Shown: positions 15,846 to 24,982 of the stretch, one piece after another
Numbering within the stretch: position 1 is the first letter of the stretch
Layout: every line of letters begins with the position of its first letter
Source: Fibrobacter sp. UWB16
GTDB taxonomy: Bacteria > Fibrobacterota > Fibrobacteria > Fibrobacterales > Fibrobacteraceae
Length of the DNA: 64,000 nt
Reading direction: 5' to 3'
Assembly: GCF_900215325.1 (NCBI RefSeq)
Contig: NZ_OCMS01000003.1
Span: 310,001-374,000, forward strand
Made by a program: the position numbers and the translations under genes
The notes under the pieces: generated by a model
What the model was told of the DNA's origin: nothing
The model's input: only the letters and a program-made list of their open reading frames with translations
Databases searched by the model: none

Positions 15846-18221
15846 ATGTCACGTATTCGAATAAATATCGAAAAGGTGAACGAAAAATTTGAAAACTTCG
15901 CAAGGTTCCTGATTTCGCACAGGGCCTTGCTTCTTGTTTCGTTTATAGCCTTGCTTGCGATTTCTATCGTGGGCATGAAAAAAATTTACGTCGAAGCATC
16001 ATGGGATAGCTACTTTATTGAAGGCGACCCGATGCTTGTCGAAACGGACAAGTTCAAGGAAACGTTCGGCAATGACTATTTCGTAGGCGTGATGGTCGAA
16101 ACGGAACAGTCTGTTTTAACGCCGGAAAACTTGAAGCTTTTGCGCGAGCTTTCGAACGAATTGCGCGATAGCCTCTCGTATTCTGACGGTAAGGCAACAT
16201 CGATTGTCGATTTGGAATACATGCTCGGCACGGATGAAGGCATGGAAATCGTGCAGATCGTGCCGGAAGAAATCCCGACAGATGAAGCGGGCCTTGCCGA
16301 AATTGAAAAGCGCCTCGCCGCAAAGCCGGAACTTGCAAAAAAGCTCATCTCTAAGGACCGCAAGCAGGCCTTTATTAACGTGAAGCTCCGTCCGTTCCCG
16401 GAAGATTCTGTGTGGAAGGCTGAAGGCGAAGCGAAGGGCGTTAAAGCTGAAGCTCCGGACATGAAGACGGGCCGCGAAACCTCTGAAATCATCGCCAAGG
16501 AAAAGTACGCTCCGCTGCACCCTCTTGCAACGGGTATGCCTTACTTGAGCCATCAGAAACTCAAGTACATCGGCGAAGAAATGAGCCGTATTTTCCTCAT
16601 TACGATTCTCTGCTCCATCATCGTGATGTTCCTCGTGACGCGCTCTCTCCGCGGAATCGTTTCTCCGCTGATTACCACGTTTGCGGGCGTCATCATGACT
16701 TTTGGCTTGGTCGGCTATCTCGGTCTTTATATGGATGCGACCAACATCATGGTGCCTGTCATCTTGGCGTTTGCCGTCTCCATTGCGTATAACATTCATA
16801 TCCATTCTTTCTTCCGCAAGAATATGATGCTCACGGGTAAGCGCAAGGAATCTGTGCTTTACGCCATGAAAGAAACCGGCTGGTCAGTGCTGTTCTCGGG
16901 ACTCACAACGATTGTGGCACTTCTGTCGTTCCTGTCGGTGATGCTTAAGCCTATCCGCTCCGTGGGCATCCTCTCTTCTATCGCTGTTGGCTTCATTCTC
17001 CTTGTGGCTCTTACAGTTTCGCCGATTCTCCTGAGCTTTGGCAAGGATAAAAAGCCGAACGCCAAGGTGCTCGAAAAGGGCGATACGCGTATGGGCCTCA
17101 TCCTCAATAATCTTGGTCAGTTTGTTCTGACTCACGGAAAGCCGATTGCCATTATTTTTGCTGTGATTACCGCAATTTCGATTTATGGCGTCACCAAGAT
17201 GGAACCCGCGTTTGACGTGGAACGCACGATGGGCCGCAAGGTCGAATACGTGAACAAGATGCTTTACGTTGCCGAATCTGAAATCGGTAGCTTCTACTCT
17301 TACGACTTGGTGATTGACTTTGGCGAAAATGACAAGGCTAAGGAAGTCGATAATCTCAAGAAGTTGGAACAGCTGCAGGATCACGCTCAAAAGTATCCGC
17401 TGACAAAACGTTCCACTTCCATTCTCGACATCCTGAAGGATTTGGACCGCACCTTGAATGAAAACCGCCAGGAAATGTACGCTATCCCGGAAACGGAAGA
17501 ACAGGTGGCCCAGCTCTTGCTCCTGTACGAAAATGCCGGTGGTTCCGAAGCAAGCTACTGGATGGATTACGATTACAAGAAGCTCCGCTTGATGGTCGAA
17601 ATCTCTAGCTACAACTCCAACGAACTCCAGAAGGAAATCGAAGATTTGCAGAACTTCGCTCGTGAACTTTATCCGAATGCGAAGGTGACGGCTGTGGGTA
17701 ACTTGCCGCAGTTTACCGCTATGCAGCAGTATTTGGAAGTAGGTCAGATGACGTCCTTCCTCATCTCTGTCGTGATTGTTGCGGTGCTCTTGATGATTGT
17801 CTTCGGCAGCGTTCGTACGGGTCTCATTGGCATGATTCCGAACATCGCTCCGGGTATTTTCGTGGGCGGCTATCTTGGCTTTAGCAACATCCCGCTCGAC
17901 ATGATGACGGCAACGCTTATCCCGATGATTATCGGCCTTTCCGTGGACGATACGATCCACTTCATCAACCACGGTCATGTGGAATTTGACCGTAGCAAGA
18001 ACTACACGGATTCCATTCTCAAGGTGTTCCGCGCTGCGGGCCCGGCTCTTGTGATGACGACGATTATCATGGTGGCGACATTTGCGGGCTTTACGACTTC
18101 GCAGGCAACGCAGATGTTCAATTTTGGCTTTGTGGTGTTTGTGGGCCTTGTCTCGGCTTTACTTGCCGACCTGTTCGTGACACCGCTTTTAATCAAGAAG
18201 TTTAAAATTTTCGGAAAATAG
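15846..18221 (+). CDS. MMPL-type RND permease
   Basis: A 791-residue member of the RND superfamily (COG1033/MMPL group). It has an N-terminal helix (ALLLVSFIALLAISIVG), a periplasmic domain, a first helix bundle, a second periplasmic domain and a second bundle ending LVSALLADLFVTPLLIKKF. The charged GLSVDDTIHFINH in the second bundle is the usual proton-relay helix; the first bundle has AFAVSIAYNIHIH at the equivalent place. With the LolA-like and barrel genes behind it, it resembles gene sets that move lipid-like or siderophore-like molecules to the outer membrane. The cargo is unknown. Confidence 0.82.
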   Translation: MSRIRINIEKVNEKFENFARFLISHRALLLVSFIALLAISIVGMKKIYVEASWDSYFIEGDPMLVETDKFKETFGNDYFVGVMVETEQSVLTPENLKLLRELSNELRDSLSYSDGKATSIVDLEYMLGTDEGMEIVQIVPEEIPTDEAGLAEIEKRLAAKPELAKKLISKDRKQAFINVKLRPFPEDSVWKAEGEAKGVKAEAPDMKTGRETSEIIAKEKYAPLHPLATGMPYLSHQKLKYIGEEMSRIFLITILCSIIVMFLVTRSLRGIVSPLITTFAGVIMTFGLVGYLGLYMDATNIMVPVILAFAVSIAYNIHIHSFFRKNMMLTGKRKESVLYAMKETGWSVLFSGLTTIVALLSFLSVMLKPIRSVGILSSIAVGFILLVALTVSPILLSFGKDKKPNAKVLEKGDTRMGLILNNLGQFVLTHGKPIAIIFAVITAISIYGVTKMEPAFDVERTMGRKVEYVNKMLYVAESEIGSFYSYDLVIDFGENDKAKEVDNLKKLEQLQDHAQKYPLTKRSTSILDILKDLDRTLNENRQEMYAIPETEEQVAQLLLLYENAGGSEASYWMDYDYKKLRLMVEISSYNSNELQKEIEDLQNFARELYPNAKVTAVGNLPQFTAMQQYLEVGQMTSFLISVVIVAVLLMIVFGSVRTGLIGMIPNIAPGIFVGGYLGFSNIPLDMMTATLIPMIIGLSVDDTIHFINHGHVEFDRSKNYTDSILKVFRAAGPALVMTTIIMVATFAGFTTSQATQMFNFGFVVFVGLVSALLADLFVTPLLIKKFKIFGK

Positions 18222-18230
18222 GAGGATATT

Positions 18231-19004
18231 ATGAAAATTTCAAAAATTGCTGCGACGCTCGTTATCGCTCTCAGTGCAATGTCTATGGCTCAGACGAATG
18301 CCCGTGACATTATGGTCAAGGTCAAGAACCGCCCGGATGGCGACACGCGTTCTTCCTCGATGGAAATGAAGCTCGTGAATAAGAGCGGTAACACCCGTGT
18401 CCGCAAGATTACTTCGTATGCAATGGACGTGGGCGAAGATACCAAGACCATCATGTTCTTCCTTTACCCGAACGACGTGAAAGGCACGGGTTTCTTGACC
18501 GTGAACTACGATGACGTCAACAAGGAAGACGACAAGTGGCTCTATCTCCCGGCTTTGAAGAAGACCCGCCGCATCAGCGGAAAGAGTTCCAAAACTGATT
18601 ACTTCATGGGTTCCGATTTCACGTACGATGATATCGGTAAGCGCAATGTCGATGAAGATACGCACAAGCTCTTGCGCGAAGAATCGGCAGACGGTTTCGA
18701 TTACTACGTCGTCGAATCGACTCCCAAGAAGGAAGGCGAAATCTTCTCCAAGAAACTCGTCTGGATCCGCAAGGATTGCGATGTCGTCGCCAAGGTCGAA
18801 TTCTACGACAAGCTCGGCAAGCTCCATCGCCAGATGGTTTCTTCGGACATCAAGAAGGTTGACGGTTTCTGGACTGTCGGCAAGATGGAAATGAAGAACG
18901 TGCAGACGGGACACTCCACGGAACTCCTCTTCCTCGATCCGAAATACAACATCCAGCTCGATTCCAAGATCTTCTCTGTGAACAAGTTGGAACGTGGGTT
19001 GTAA
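18231..19004 (+). CDS. LolA-like periplasmic protein (outer-membrane lipoprotein-sorting family)
   Basis: A 257-residue secreted protein. Signal peptide to about AMSMAQ, then a single domain with [35 protein letters not shown]-like and [13 protein letters not shown] blocks, typical of the family annotated as outer membrane lipoprotein-sorting protein (LolA fold, PF17131-like). Such proteins often lie beside MMPL permeases and are thought to ferry hydrophobic molecules through the periplasm. AGGAGG precedes the ATG, nine bases after the permease stop. It is not the housekeeping LolA. Confidence 0.75.
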   Translation: MKISKIAATLVIALSAMSMAQTNARDIMVKVKNRPDGDTRSSSMEMKLVNKSGNTRVRKITSYAMDVGEDTKTIMFFLYPNDVKGTGFLTVNYDDVNKEDDKWLYLPALKKTRRISGKSSKTDYFMGSDFTYDDIGKRNVDEDTHKLLREESADGFDYYVVESTPKKEGEIFSKKLVWIRKDCDVVAKVEFYDKLGKLHRQMVSSDIKKVDGFWTVGKMEMKNVQTGHSTELLFLDPKYNIQLDSKIFSVNKLERGL

Positions 19005-19026
19005 TAATTAGGGGGAGACGCATTCT

Positions 19027-19063
19027 ACGTCATCCTGAGGACCGTAGGGACGAAGGATCCAGT
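19027..19063. repeat. Dispersed repeat, single CGTCATCCTGAG unit
   Basis: ACGTCATCCTGAGG..GGATCCAGT: one half of the paired elements at 5428 and 10126, without its inverse partner. It begins a row of three different repeats that fills the spacer before 19120. Confidence 0.7.
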
Positions 19064-19074
19064 TAAGTCTTGAA

Positions 19075-19104
19075 TGTCATGCCCGCCATTGCGCGGGCAT
19101 CTCC
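19075..19104. repeat. Dispersed palindromic repeat, TGTCATGCCCGC type
   Basis: Arms ATGCCCGC and GCGGGCAT with the common TGTC and CTCC ends; a member of the ATTCCCGC family with compensatory arm changes. Confidence 0.7.
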
Positions 19105-19119
19105 CTTTAAGGAGGAAAA

Positions 19120-20376
19120 ATGATAAAACACGTCATTGCGAGGAACAAAGTGACGAAGCAATCTATGATTTCATTGGCGTTGTCTGCAGCGTTCGCCTTA
19201 TCCGCACACGCCCAGGAAGACGAGCTTTCTCTGCAACTGAACGGCTTTGTGGATTCGTATCACGCGTTGCAGGTGGAACATCCGCATAAGATCATGTCTT
19301 CGCGGACGCGTCTCCGTCTTGAAATGCGTGCGAATTACGGCGAGGCTTCGCTTTTCTCGAGTGTCAATCTCGCGTACAACAGCCTCATCAAAGACCAGTC
19401 GGGAGCGTTCCTTCGTGAAGCGTATTTCGACTACGCCGGCAAATACCTTGAAGTCAAGGCGGGTCGTCAAATTATCACGTGGGGCGTTGCCGATGGGCTC
19501 CGCATTACGGACTTGATTTCGCCCATGGACTACACGGAATTCATGGCGAACGATTACGACGACATTCGCGTGCCTGTGAATGCCATCAACCTCAAGTATC
19601 CTGGCGAAAGCTTCTCCGCCGAACTCGTCTTTGTGCCGGTTCCGGAGTATTTCGTGATGCCCTCGGGTGAAGACAATCCGTGGACCATGCCGTTACCTGC
19701 GAATACGAGCATGGATTTGAGCGGTACTCCCGAAAAGCGCCTCAAGAACAGCGAAGTGGGCGGCCGCTTGCGATTCTTCCTTGAAAATCTCGACTTCTCG
19801 CTTACCGCGTTACGAACTTTCAACAAGTCGCCTGTCACGATTGCGAGCTTCGATCCGGAAACGAAATCTGCCGTGATTAAGGGCATCTACGAGCCGATGA
19901 ATGTTGTCGGTGGCGATGTCTCCATCCCGGTGGGCGAAATTGTGATTCGTGGCGAGGTGGCGGCGTACTTTGGCGAGCCCATTGCCTTGAAAAATTCTCG
20001 CGATTACTGGTTGCGAAAGACTTTCAACGGTTTGCTCGGTGTTGACTGGTATGCTGGCGATAACTGGACTTTCATGTTCCAGTACATGCATAAGATTATC
20101 ATGGATTACCAGAGCGTGCTTGGCATGGAACAGAATACCTCTATGCTTACGGCTCGTATCTCTAAGGAAGTCCTGAACAATACGCTTAAACTTTCTGTTT
20201 ACGGGATGTTCGATGTCGATAATGTCGGTTTCTATGTGCGTCCGGCGGCAGATTACCTCCTGAATGACCAAATAACGATTTCGTTAGGCGGCGATTGGCT
20301 TGGCGGAAGGCGCGGTACGTTTAAAACTTACAAGAAAAATACGCAAATATGGGTAAAAGGTAAGTATTTCTTTTAG
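19120..20376 (+). CDS. Outer-membrane beta-barrel protein, DUF1302-like
   Basis: A 418-residue predicted barrel. A signal peptide (SLALSAAFALSAHAQ) is followed by alternating beta strands and an aromatic C-terminus (WVKGKYFF). The block GRQIITWGVADGLRITDLIS, then PMDY, is typical of DUF1302-type proteins found with MMPL and LolA-like genes. Start: AAGGAGG ends six bases before ATG 19120. The first 15 residues are largely encoded by a dispersed repeat (19131-19164); ATG 19165, just before the hydrophobic core, may be the ancestral start but has no ribosome site now. Likely the outer-membrane endpoint of the permease system. Confidence 0.75.
   Translation: MIKHVIARNKVTKQSMISLALSAAFALSAHAQEDELSLQLNGFVDSYHALQVEHPHKIMSSRTRLRLEMRANYGEASLFSSVNLAYNSLIKDQSGAFLREAYFDYAGKYLEVKAGRQIITWGVADGLRITDLISPMDYTEFMANDYDDIRVPVNAINLKYPGESFSAELVFVPVPEYFVMPSGEDNPWTMPLPANTSMDLSGTPEKRLKNSEVGGRLRFFLENLDFSLTALRTFNKSPVTIASFDPETKSAVIKGIYEPMNVVGGDVSIPVGEIVIRGEVAAYFGEPIALKNSRDYWLRKTFNGLLGVDWYAGDNWTFMFQYMHKIIMDYQSVLGMEQNTSMLTARISKEVLNNTLKLSVYGMFDVDNVGFYVRPAADYLLNDQITISLGGDWLGGRRGTFKTYKKNTQIWVKGKYFF
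19131..19164. repeat. Dispersed repeat CGTCATTGCGAGG inside a coding start
   Basis: CGTCATTGCGAGGAACAAAG, continuing to CGAAGCAATC, matches a repeat type common between genes in many bacteria. Here it lies inside the open frame that starts at 19120 and adds the residues HVIARNKVTKQS before the signal-peptide core. Confidence 0.65.
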
Positions 20377-20447
20377 TTGAGTCACTTGCCGTTTTAAATA
20401 AAATTGCCTAAATTTAGGCTAGACTAAGTTAGTTTAATCTAATTAAA

Positions 20448-20480
20448 TTGGTTTGAACTAAAATACTTGGTCTGGTCTAA
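20448..20480 (+). promoter_or_regulatory. Direct repeat in the araC promoter
   Basis: TTGGTTTGAACTAA (20448-20461) and TTGGTCTGGTCTAA (20467-20480) match at 11 of 14 positions, with starts 19 bases apart, close to two helical turns as expected for AraC half-sites. The first overlaps ATTGGTTTGA, shared exactly with the motif at 4124. It suggests autoregulation. Confidence 0.5.
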
Positions 20481-20498
20481 TTTTTTGAGAGTGATATT

Positions 20499-21440
20499 AT
20501 GATTAAACCCGTACCCGATAAAAATCTGATTTTGATTCAGAATACAGATTTCTTTTCCCATTATATGTTACAAAATAAAACGGGGACGGGACACCTTCTA
20601 ACATATAACGTATTGCCTGGGCTGCAAGTCTTCTACAGCAATTTCCATCTCAAGGAATTTACCTTCAATTTTGAGAATCAAGGCAAGAACTTGATTGTGC
20701 TCCATTGCCATAACGGCAGCGCAGAATGGCTGAATTCGGAATCCATGCCGAAATCCATGGAAGAGAATGGCCTCGTTTTGCTCGACAATATGCCGGCAAG
20801 CAAGACGTTTAAATTCCCGGTGCATTGCTATCACGGGATTTCAGTCGTGTTTTCTATGGAACGCTGCCAGTGCGAACTCATGAACATGTTCAAGGCGGTC
20901 GGTGTTGACTTTGCGGCCCTTATCGAAAAAATCCAGCCGCTTACACTCCCGTTAAAGCTTCCGTCTAGCGAGCACGTGAGCCACATTTTCTCGGAACTCT
21001 ACAGGCTCCCGAAAAACATCCGTTTGCCGTATTTTAAAATCAAGGTGCTTGAACTCATCCTCTTCTTGAGCCGCCTTGATTCCGAAGCCAAGTATGAGAC
21101 CGCTGCGCAAATCCCGAGCGCTTATAAAGGTAAAATGGAACTCCTGCGCGAAATCCTCCGCGAAAATGTCGAAGAGCATTTGACGCTCGAACAGCTCTCC
21201 AAGCAAATTGAAATGAGCCCGACGCAAATGAAAAAGTATTTCAAGCTGGCGTACGGTGATTCCATTTATTCGTACCTCAAAACGTACCGCATGAAAAAAG
21301 CCACCCAGCTCTTGCTAGATGGCAAATTCAATGTCGCCGAAGTCGCAAGCCGTGTGGGCTATACAAACTCCAGCAAGTTTGCGCAAGCGTTCAAGGAATA
21401 CACTGGCTGCTCGCCTAAGGAATACAAAAACAAGATCTAG
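20499..21440 (+). CDS. AraC-family transcriptional regulator
   Basis: A 313-residue regulator. Residues 1-210 form a ligand or sensing domain without a clear cupin signature; residues about 215-313 are the double helix-turn-helix (LTLEQLSKQIEMSPTQMKKY, and FNVAEVASRVGYTNSSKFAQ with FKEYTGCSPKEYKN). The layout matches PchR/YbtA-type AraC proteins, which activate uptake genes when their siderophore reaches the cytoplasm. It stands alone at the end of the uptake locus with its own promoter containing repeated half-sites. Control of the ABC, receptor and tonB units is inferred from shared motifs; the effector is unknown. Confidence 0.88.
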   Translation: MIKPVPDKNLILIQNTDFFSHYMLQNKTGTGHLLTYNVLPGLQVFYSNFHLKEFTFNFENQGKNLIVLHCHNGSAEWLNSESMPKSMEENGLVLLDNMPASKTFKFPVHCYHGISVVFSMERCQCELMNMFKAVGVDFAALIEKIQPLTLPLKLPSSEHVSHIFSELYRLPKNIRLPYFKIKVLELILFLSRLDSEAKYETAAQIPSAYKGKMELLREILRENVEEHLTLEQLSKQIEMSPTQMKKYFKLAYGDSIYSYLKTYRMKKATQLLLDGKFNVAEVASRVGYTNSSKFAQAFKEYTGCSPKEYKNKI

Positions 21441-21511
21441 TCTGCGGCGCTTCTTGCGCATATTTTGCGACGCATCTCGCAACACTCGCAGCGTTTTGCT
21501 AGCGCATCTCG

Positions 21512-23173
21512 TTATGCGTTTTCGTCAGTTGTTCCCGGTTCCTGGGCTTCGTTTGCGGCGTGTTTCTCTTCGTGCATTTCTTCATCGCGGCTAAGCGGTC
21601 TGTGTTCTGCGATTTTGATTTCGCGCTTGTTGATGTACATGTTCTTGTCTGCCTTGTTGAACGTGTCTGCGATTGTCGTTGCCTTGGCGTAAGATGCTAT
21701 TGCAAGACCGCATGCAATCGAAATTTGCTTCCATGGGAACGATGCTTTCTTGGTCAAGTCCATGCTTTCTTTAAGCTGGCTCATAAGCTCGTGGTGGTTG
21801 TCTAAATCCCTGCCGGTAAGGACGACTAGGAATTCGTCACCGCCAATTCTAAAGACGGGGCTGTGTGTGAAAATTTGGCAAATCAACTTGCAAGAATTTA
21901 TAAGGTAGGCATTCCCGTTTTCGTGACCGTACGTATCGTTGATTTCCTTGAGGTTGTTCGTGTCGAAAATGGCAATCCCGTACGATTTTACTTCGCCGCT
22001 TTCAATGCGGTCGCTGAGCTTGGCACGGTAATTGTCGTATGCCATCTTGTTGCGTACGCCGGTAAGTGAATCCTGGAATGCAAGCCCCTGCATCTGCTTC
22101 ATGTGCTGGCTGATGTGGAATTTCGCTGCGGCAAAGCTCTTGGCAAGTTCTCCAATTTCGTCGTTCTGGCGAATGTTGAATTCTGCATTCATATCGCCCG
22201 TAATCATCTTCTTGGCTTCTTTAGTGAGCTCCTTGAGCGGCTTTGTAATGCTTCTCGAGAAGAAAATCGTGATGGCGGTCGTGAATGCAAGGAGGAGTAA
22301 AATAAAGATGATGCTTTGTTTGAGGTGCCTGTCTCTCTGGGCATTAATTTCTAGAACCGGCGCGATTGTCACAAGAGTCATGCCGTTGATGAGCGGGATG
22401 AAAATCTTGACTTGGTCTTCTTCTGGCTTGAATGTTAGACCGTTGGGGAGGGTCGGATGGTAAACGACGGTCCCTTCTGCGTCTTCCAAAAATGCAAAAC
22501 CGCTTTGCATAAAGTGCACCTGTGAAAGCTGTTTTGTCATTTGGTCAAAATCGATATCGATGCCGGTGACGCCAATTTCCTTGTTGTCCAGGAACATTGG
22601 GATAACGTAAGAAATAATGTATGCGTTGATGTTCTTGTTGTAATAAGGCGGAAGCCAGACCGGGCTCCCGGTCATAATGGGCTTATAGTACCATCCTACA
22701 TGTTCTACGTCAGAAGGGCTGAACTGCTTGATGTTTGTCGTAGCGTGATTTTCGAACAATCCGTCTGCTGTATTTCGAACGAGGTAAACGCCTTCGCTAG
22801 AGTGTGTGATGTCTGGATTAAATACGACGAATACGCTTTTGGTATTTGAAAGGTTGTAAATGGTGGATTTGAGGCGTTCCCTAATGCCATCAATGTTCCT
22901 GGATAAATTTTGTGGATCCGTCAAAAAGGTAGAGTCGTCCTTGATTTGCGAATAAATTCCCGCGGCGGCTGCCATCGTGTATTTTTCATGGGATTCGAAC
23001 AGGTAGTTCAGCTTGGCGGCTTCGTTGTTCGCCTGGTCCTTCATGTACTGCATGGAGTTGCGCTGGGTGGTCCGGCTGATGAACAACGTACTAAGAACGC
23101 CGAGTGAAAGCGTTCCGATGAGCGTGGTCGATAACGACAGAATTAAAATTTTTGATTGAATCGAAAATCTCAT
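21512..23173 (-). CDS. Diguanylate cyclase with Cache sensor, intact GGDEF
   Basis: A 553-residue membrane receptor: N-terminal helix, a periplasmic dCache-type sensor (GWYYKPIMTGSPVW, IGVTGIDIDFDQM), a second helix near residue 290, a HAMP segment (SRSITKPLKELTKEAKKM) and a GGDEF domain with FRIGGDEFLVVL intact. It should make cyclic di-GMP in response to a periplasmic signal. An acidic 30-residue tail follows the domain. I start at ATG 23173 (AGGTGA upstream) rather than the GTG at 23179. It is the last gene of a four-gene operon behind a degenerate paralogue. I see no RxxD inhibitory site. Confidence 0.88.
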   Translation of the reverse strand: MRFSIQSKILILSLSTTLIGTLSLGVLSTLFISRTTQRNSMQYMKDQANNEAAKLNYLFESHEKYTMAAAAGIYSQIKDDSTFLTDPQNLSRNIDGIRERLKSTIYNLSNTKSVFVVFNPDITHSSEGVYLVRNTADGLFENHATTNIKQFSPSDVEHVGWYYKPIMTGSPVWLPPYYNKNINAYIISYVIPMFLDNKEIGVTGIDIDFDQMTKQLSQVHFMQSGFAFLEDAEGTVVYHPTLPNGLTFKPEEDQVKIFIPLINGMTLVTIAPVLEINAQRDRHLKQSIIFILLLLAFTTAITIFFSRSITKPLKELTKEAKKMITGDMNAEFNIRQNDEIGELAKSFAAAKFHISQHMKQMQGLAFQDSLTGVRNKMAYDNYRAKLSDRIESGEVKSYGIAIFDTNNLKEINDTYGHENGNAYLINSCKLICQIFTHSPVFRIGGDEFLVVLTGRDLDNHHELMSQLKESMDLTKKASFPWKQISIACGLAIASYAKATTIADTFNKADKNMYINKREIKIAEHRPLSRDEEMHEEKHAANEAQEPGTTDENA

Positions 23174-23179
23174 GGTCAC

Positions 23180-24751
23180 CTACTCAATATCGTTTCGATT
23201 TTTCAACATGTTGTTTTCGGCGCTAGAAAGCAGCTCGGATAGCGACGAAGATTTTGAATCTTTGCAAATGGCAATGCCGACAGCGAGCTTGACGCATTCC
23301 CAAGGATTTTCTGCTTGAGCGGAGCTCTTTACGCCTTCTTCCAGTTTTTCCAGAAGCCCGTTGCAATTCTTTAAATCGCTATTCATGAGCACCACGATGA
23401 ATTCATCTTCGTTGATTCTGAATACAGGGCTATGATCGAATGTGGTACAAATGAGTTTGCTTGCAACCTGTAACAATGCGATGGCCTTGGAATTTCCGAA
23501 CTTATTCTTGATTTTGAAAAGGTTGTCGACTCTTGCGACGAGAATCCCGTAAGATTTGATATCTCCTGTAGAAACTCTGATGCTGAATTCGCCAATGTAA
23601 TGGTCAAATGAATTGCGGTTGCGTACGCTTGTGATCGGGTCCCTGAACGCAAGCCCCTTGATGTGACCCATCGTCTCGGCGAGACGCATCTTGGCCTTGA
23701 CAAAGCTTGTCGCCAAATCGCCGATTTCATCATTCCGTTTGATGTTGAGTTCGATACCCATTTTGCCATCGATGAGTCTGTTGGCGTAGTCGGTGAGTTG
23801 CTTGAGCGATCTTGTAATCGAATTTGCAAATATGAGCGATGCTAAAATGTAGACCACTAAAATCAGCATCGTGATGAGAATAAGATTCTGAATAAGTTTA
23901 TTTCGGTCTGCGGTTATGGATTCCTTGGGGATTACAAATGTCAAGTCCATCCCGTTTTCGAGTTTGTTATGAATGAACAAACTGTTTTCTGGTAATGTAA
24001 ATGGATGGCCCTTAGGAATGCTGGGGTGGAAGAGAATGTTGCCGTTCTTGTCGGCGAGGAAAGCATAATCGTTGTCGAAAAGCCGGATCGAGGCGATTTC
24101 CCGGGTGAGGTAATCGAAGTCAATGTCTACGCCGACAACTCCTATTTCCGTATCGAATTTGAACAACGGAATGACATACGAAATCATGTAGACAGAGATG
24201 TTCTTGTTCAGGTAGGGCATCATCCAAGTCGGCTTTTTCGTCTTGATCGGTGTGTAATACCAGCCGACATGCTCGATATCGCTTGGATCGTATTTCGAAA
24301 AGTCTGTGGGCTCTGTAAACTTGAGCTCGTTGTCTCTCGCCGTTTTCGCCATGAAAATGCCGGAAGTCGGCGGAGTCAATTCCGGATTGAATCGCAAGTA
24401 GACCGCTACTGCTTTTTCGGTATTGCCGATGGTGAGCCTGATGAGTTCCCGGCTCTTTTCTGTGAATTCGTCGAGCTGTTTTTCGTCAGTCAATTGCCCG
24501 AGACTGTCCAGCATTCCGCTAATCGCAATTTCTAGCGTATTGACGTATTGCTCAACGTTCTTGAGGCGGTTGTTGATTTTAATGGTCTCGGTATTGGTGA
24601 GGTTGTGGAGATTGCGCTCGGTGTTGTCGTGCGTAACTTTATTTGTGGTATACAAACAAAGGCCGCCTAGAGCAAGTACGCAAAGGACTAGACCCGAAAG
24701 TGCGAATGTCAGTACTTTTGTCTGTATCGTTGCTCTAAACTGGCGTCTCAT
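23180..24751 (-). CDS. Cache-HAMP protein with degenerate GGDEF
   Basis: A 523-residue paralogue of the next gene with the same plan: helix, periplasmic Cache sensor (GWYYTPIKTKKPTW, IGVVGVDIDFDYL), helix, HAMP, GGDEF-like domain. The active-site loop reads FRINEDEFIVVL, so both glycines of GGDEF are lost (NEDEF) while the metal-binding acidic residues remain. Catalysis is doubtful; it may bind GTP or act as a regulatory partner of the intact cyclase. Its ATG directly follows the stop of the DUF167 gene and its stop is six bases before the start of the active cyclase, so the two should be made together. Confidence 0.85.
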   Translation of the reverse strand: MRRQFRATIQTKVLTFALSGLVLCVLALGGLCLYTTNKVTHDNTERNLHNLTNTETIKINNRLKNVEQYVNTLEIAISGMLDSLGQLTDEKQLDEFTEKSRELIRLTIGNTEKAVAVYLRFNPELTPPTSGIFMAKTARDNELKFTEPTDFSKYDPSDIEHVGWYYTPIKTKKPTWMMPYLNKNISVYMISYVIPLFKFDTEIGVVGVDIDFDYLTREIASIRLFDNDYAFLADKNGNILFHPSIPKGHPFTLPENSLFIHNKLENGMDLTFVIPKESITADRNKLIQNLILITMLILVVYILASLIFANSITRSLKQLTDYANRLIDGKMGIELNIKRNDEIGDLATSFVKAKMRLAETMGHIKGLAFRDPITSVRNRNSFDHYIGEFSIRVSTGDIKSYGILVARVDNLFKIKNKFGNSKAIALLQVASKLICTTFDHSPVFRINEDEFIVVLMNSDLKNCNGLLEKLEEGVKSSAQAENPWECVKLAVGIAICKDSKSSSLSELLSSAENNMLKNRNDIE

Positions 24752-24976
24752 CTATTTCCCCAAAATTTCGATGACCTTTTTATTGTTTGTTGACCCCATG
24801 ACGACTGAAACATCGCGCTTGTGGACGTGAAAGTAATCGGCAATCAGTTCACAAATGGCTTCGTTTGCGGCGCCGTCGACCGGCGGGGCCTTGACTTCGA
24901 CTTTGTAGCTTCCGTCAGGCTGTGGCGTGACGCTCTCGCGCTTGCTGCGCGCGTGGACCTTGATGTTGATTCTCAT
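24752..24976 (-). CDS. DUF167 (YggU-family) protein
   Basis: A 74-residue protein of the DUF167/YggU family, showing the usual blocks RINIKVHARSKRESV, VKAPPVDGAANEAICELIA and VVMGSTNNKKVIEI. Molecular role is unknown in general. It sits six bases after divIVA and is immediately followed by the degenerate GGDEF gene, so it is the second gene of the operon. Confidence 0.85.
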   Translation of the reverse strand: MRINIKVHARSKRESVTPQPDGSYKVEVKAPPVDGAANEAICELIADYFHVHKRDVSVVMGSTNNKKVIEILGK

Positions 24977-24982
24977 GGCGCA

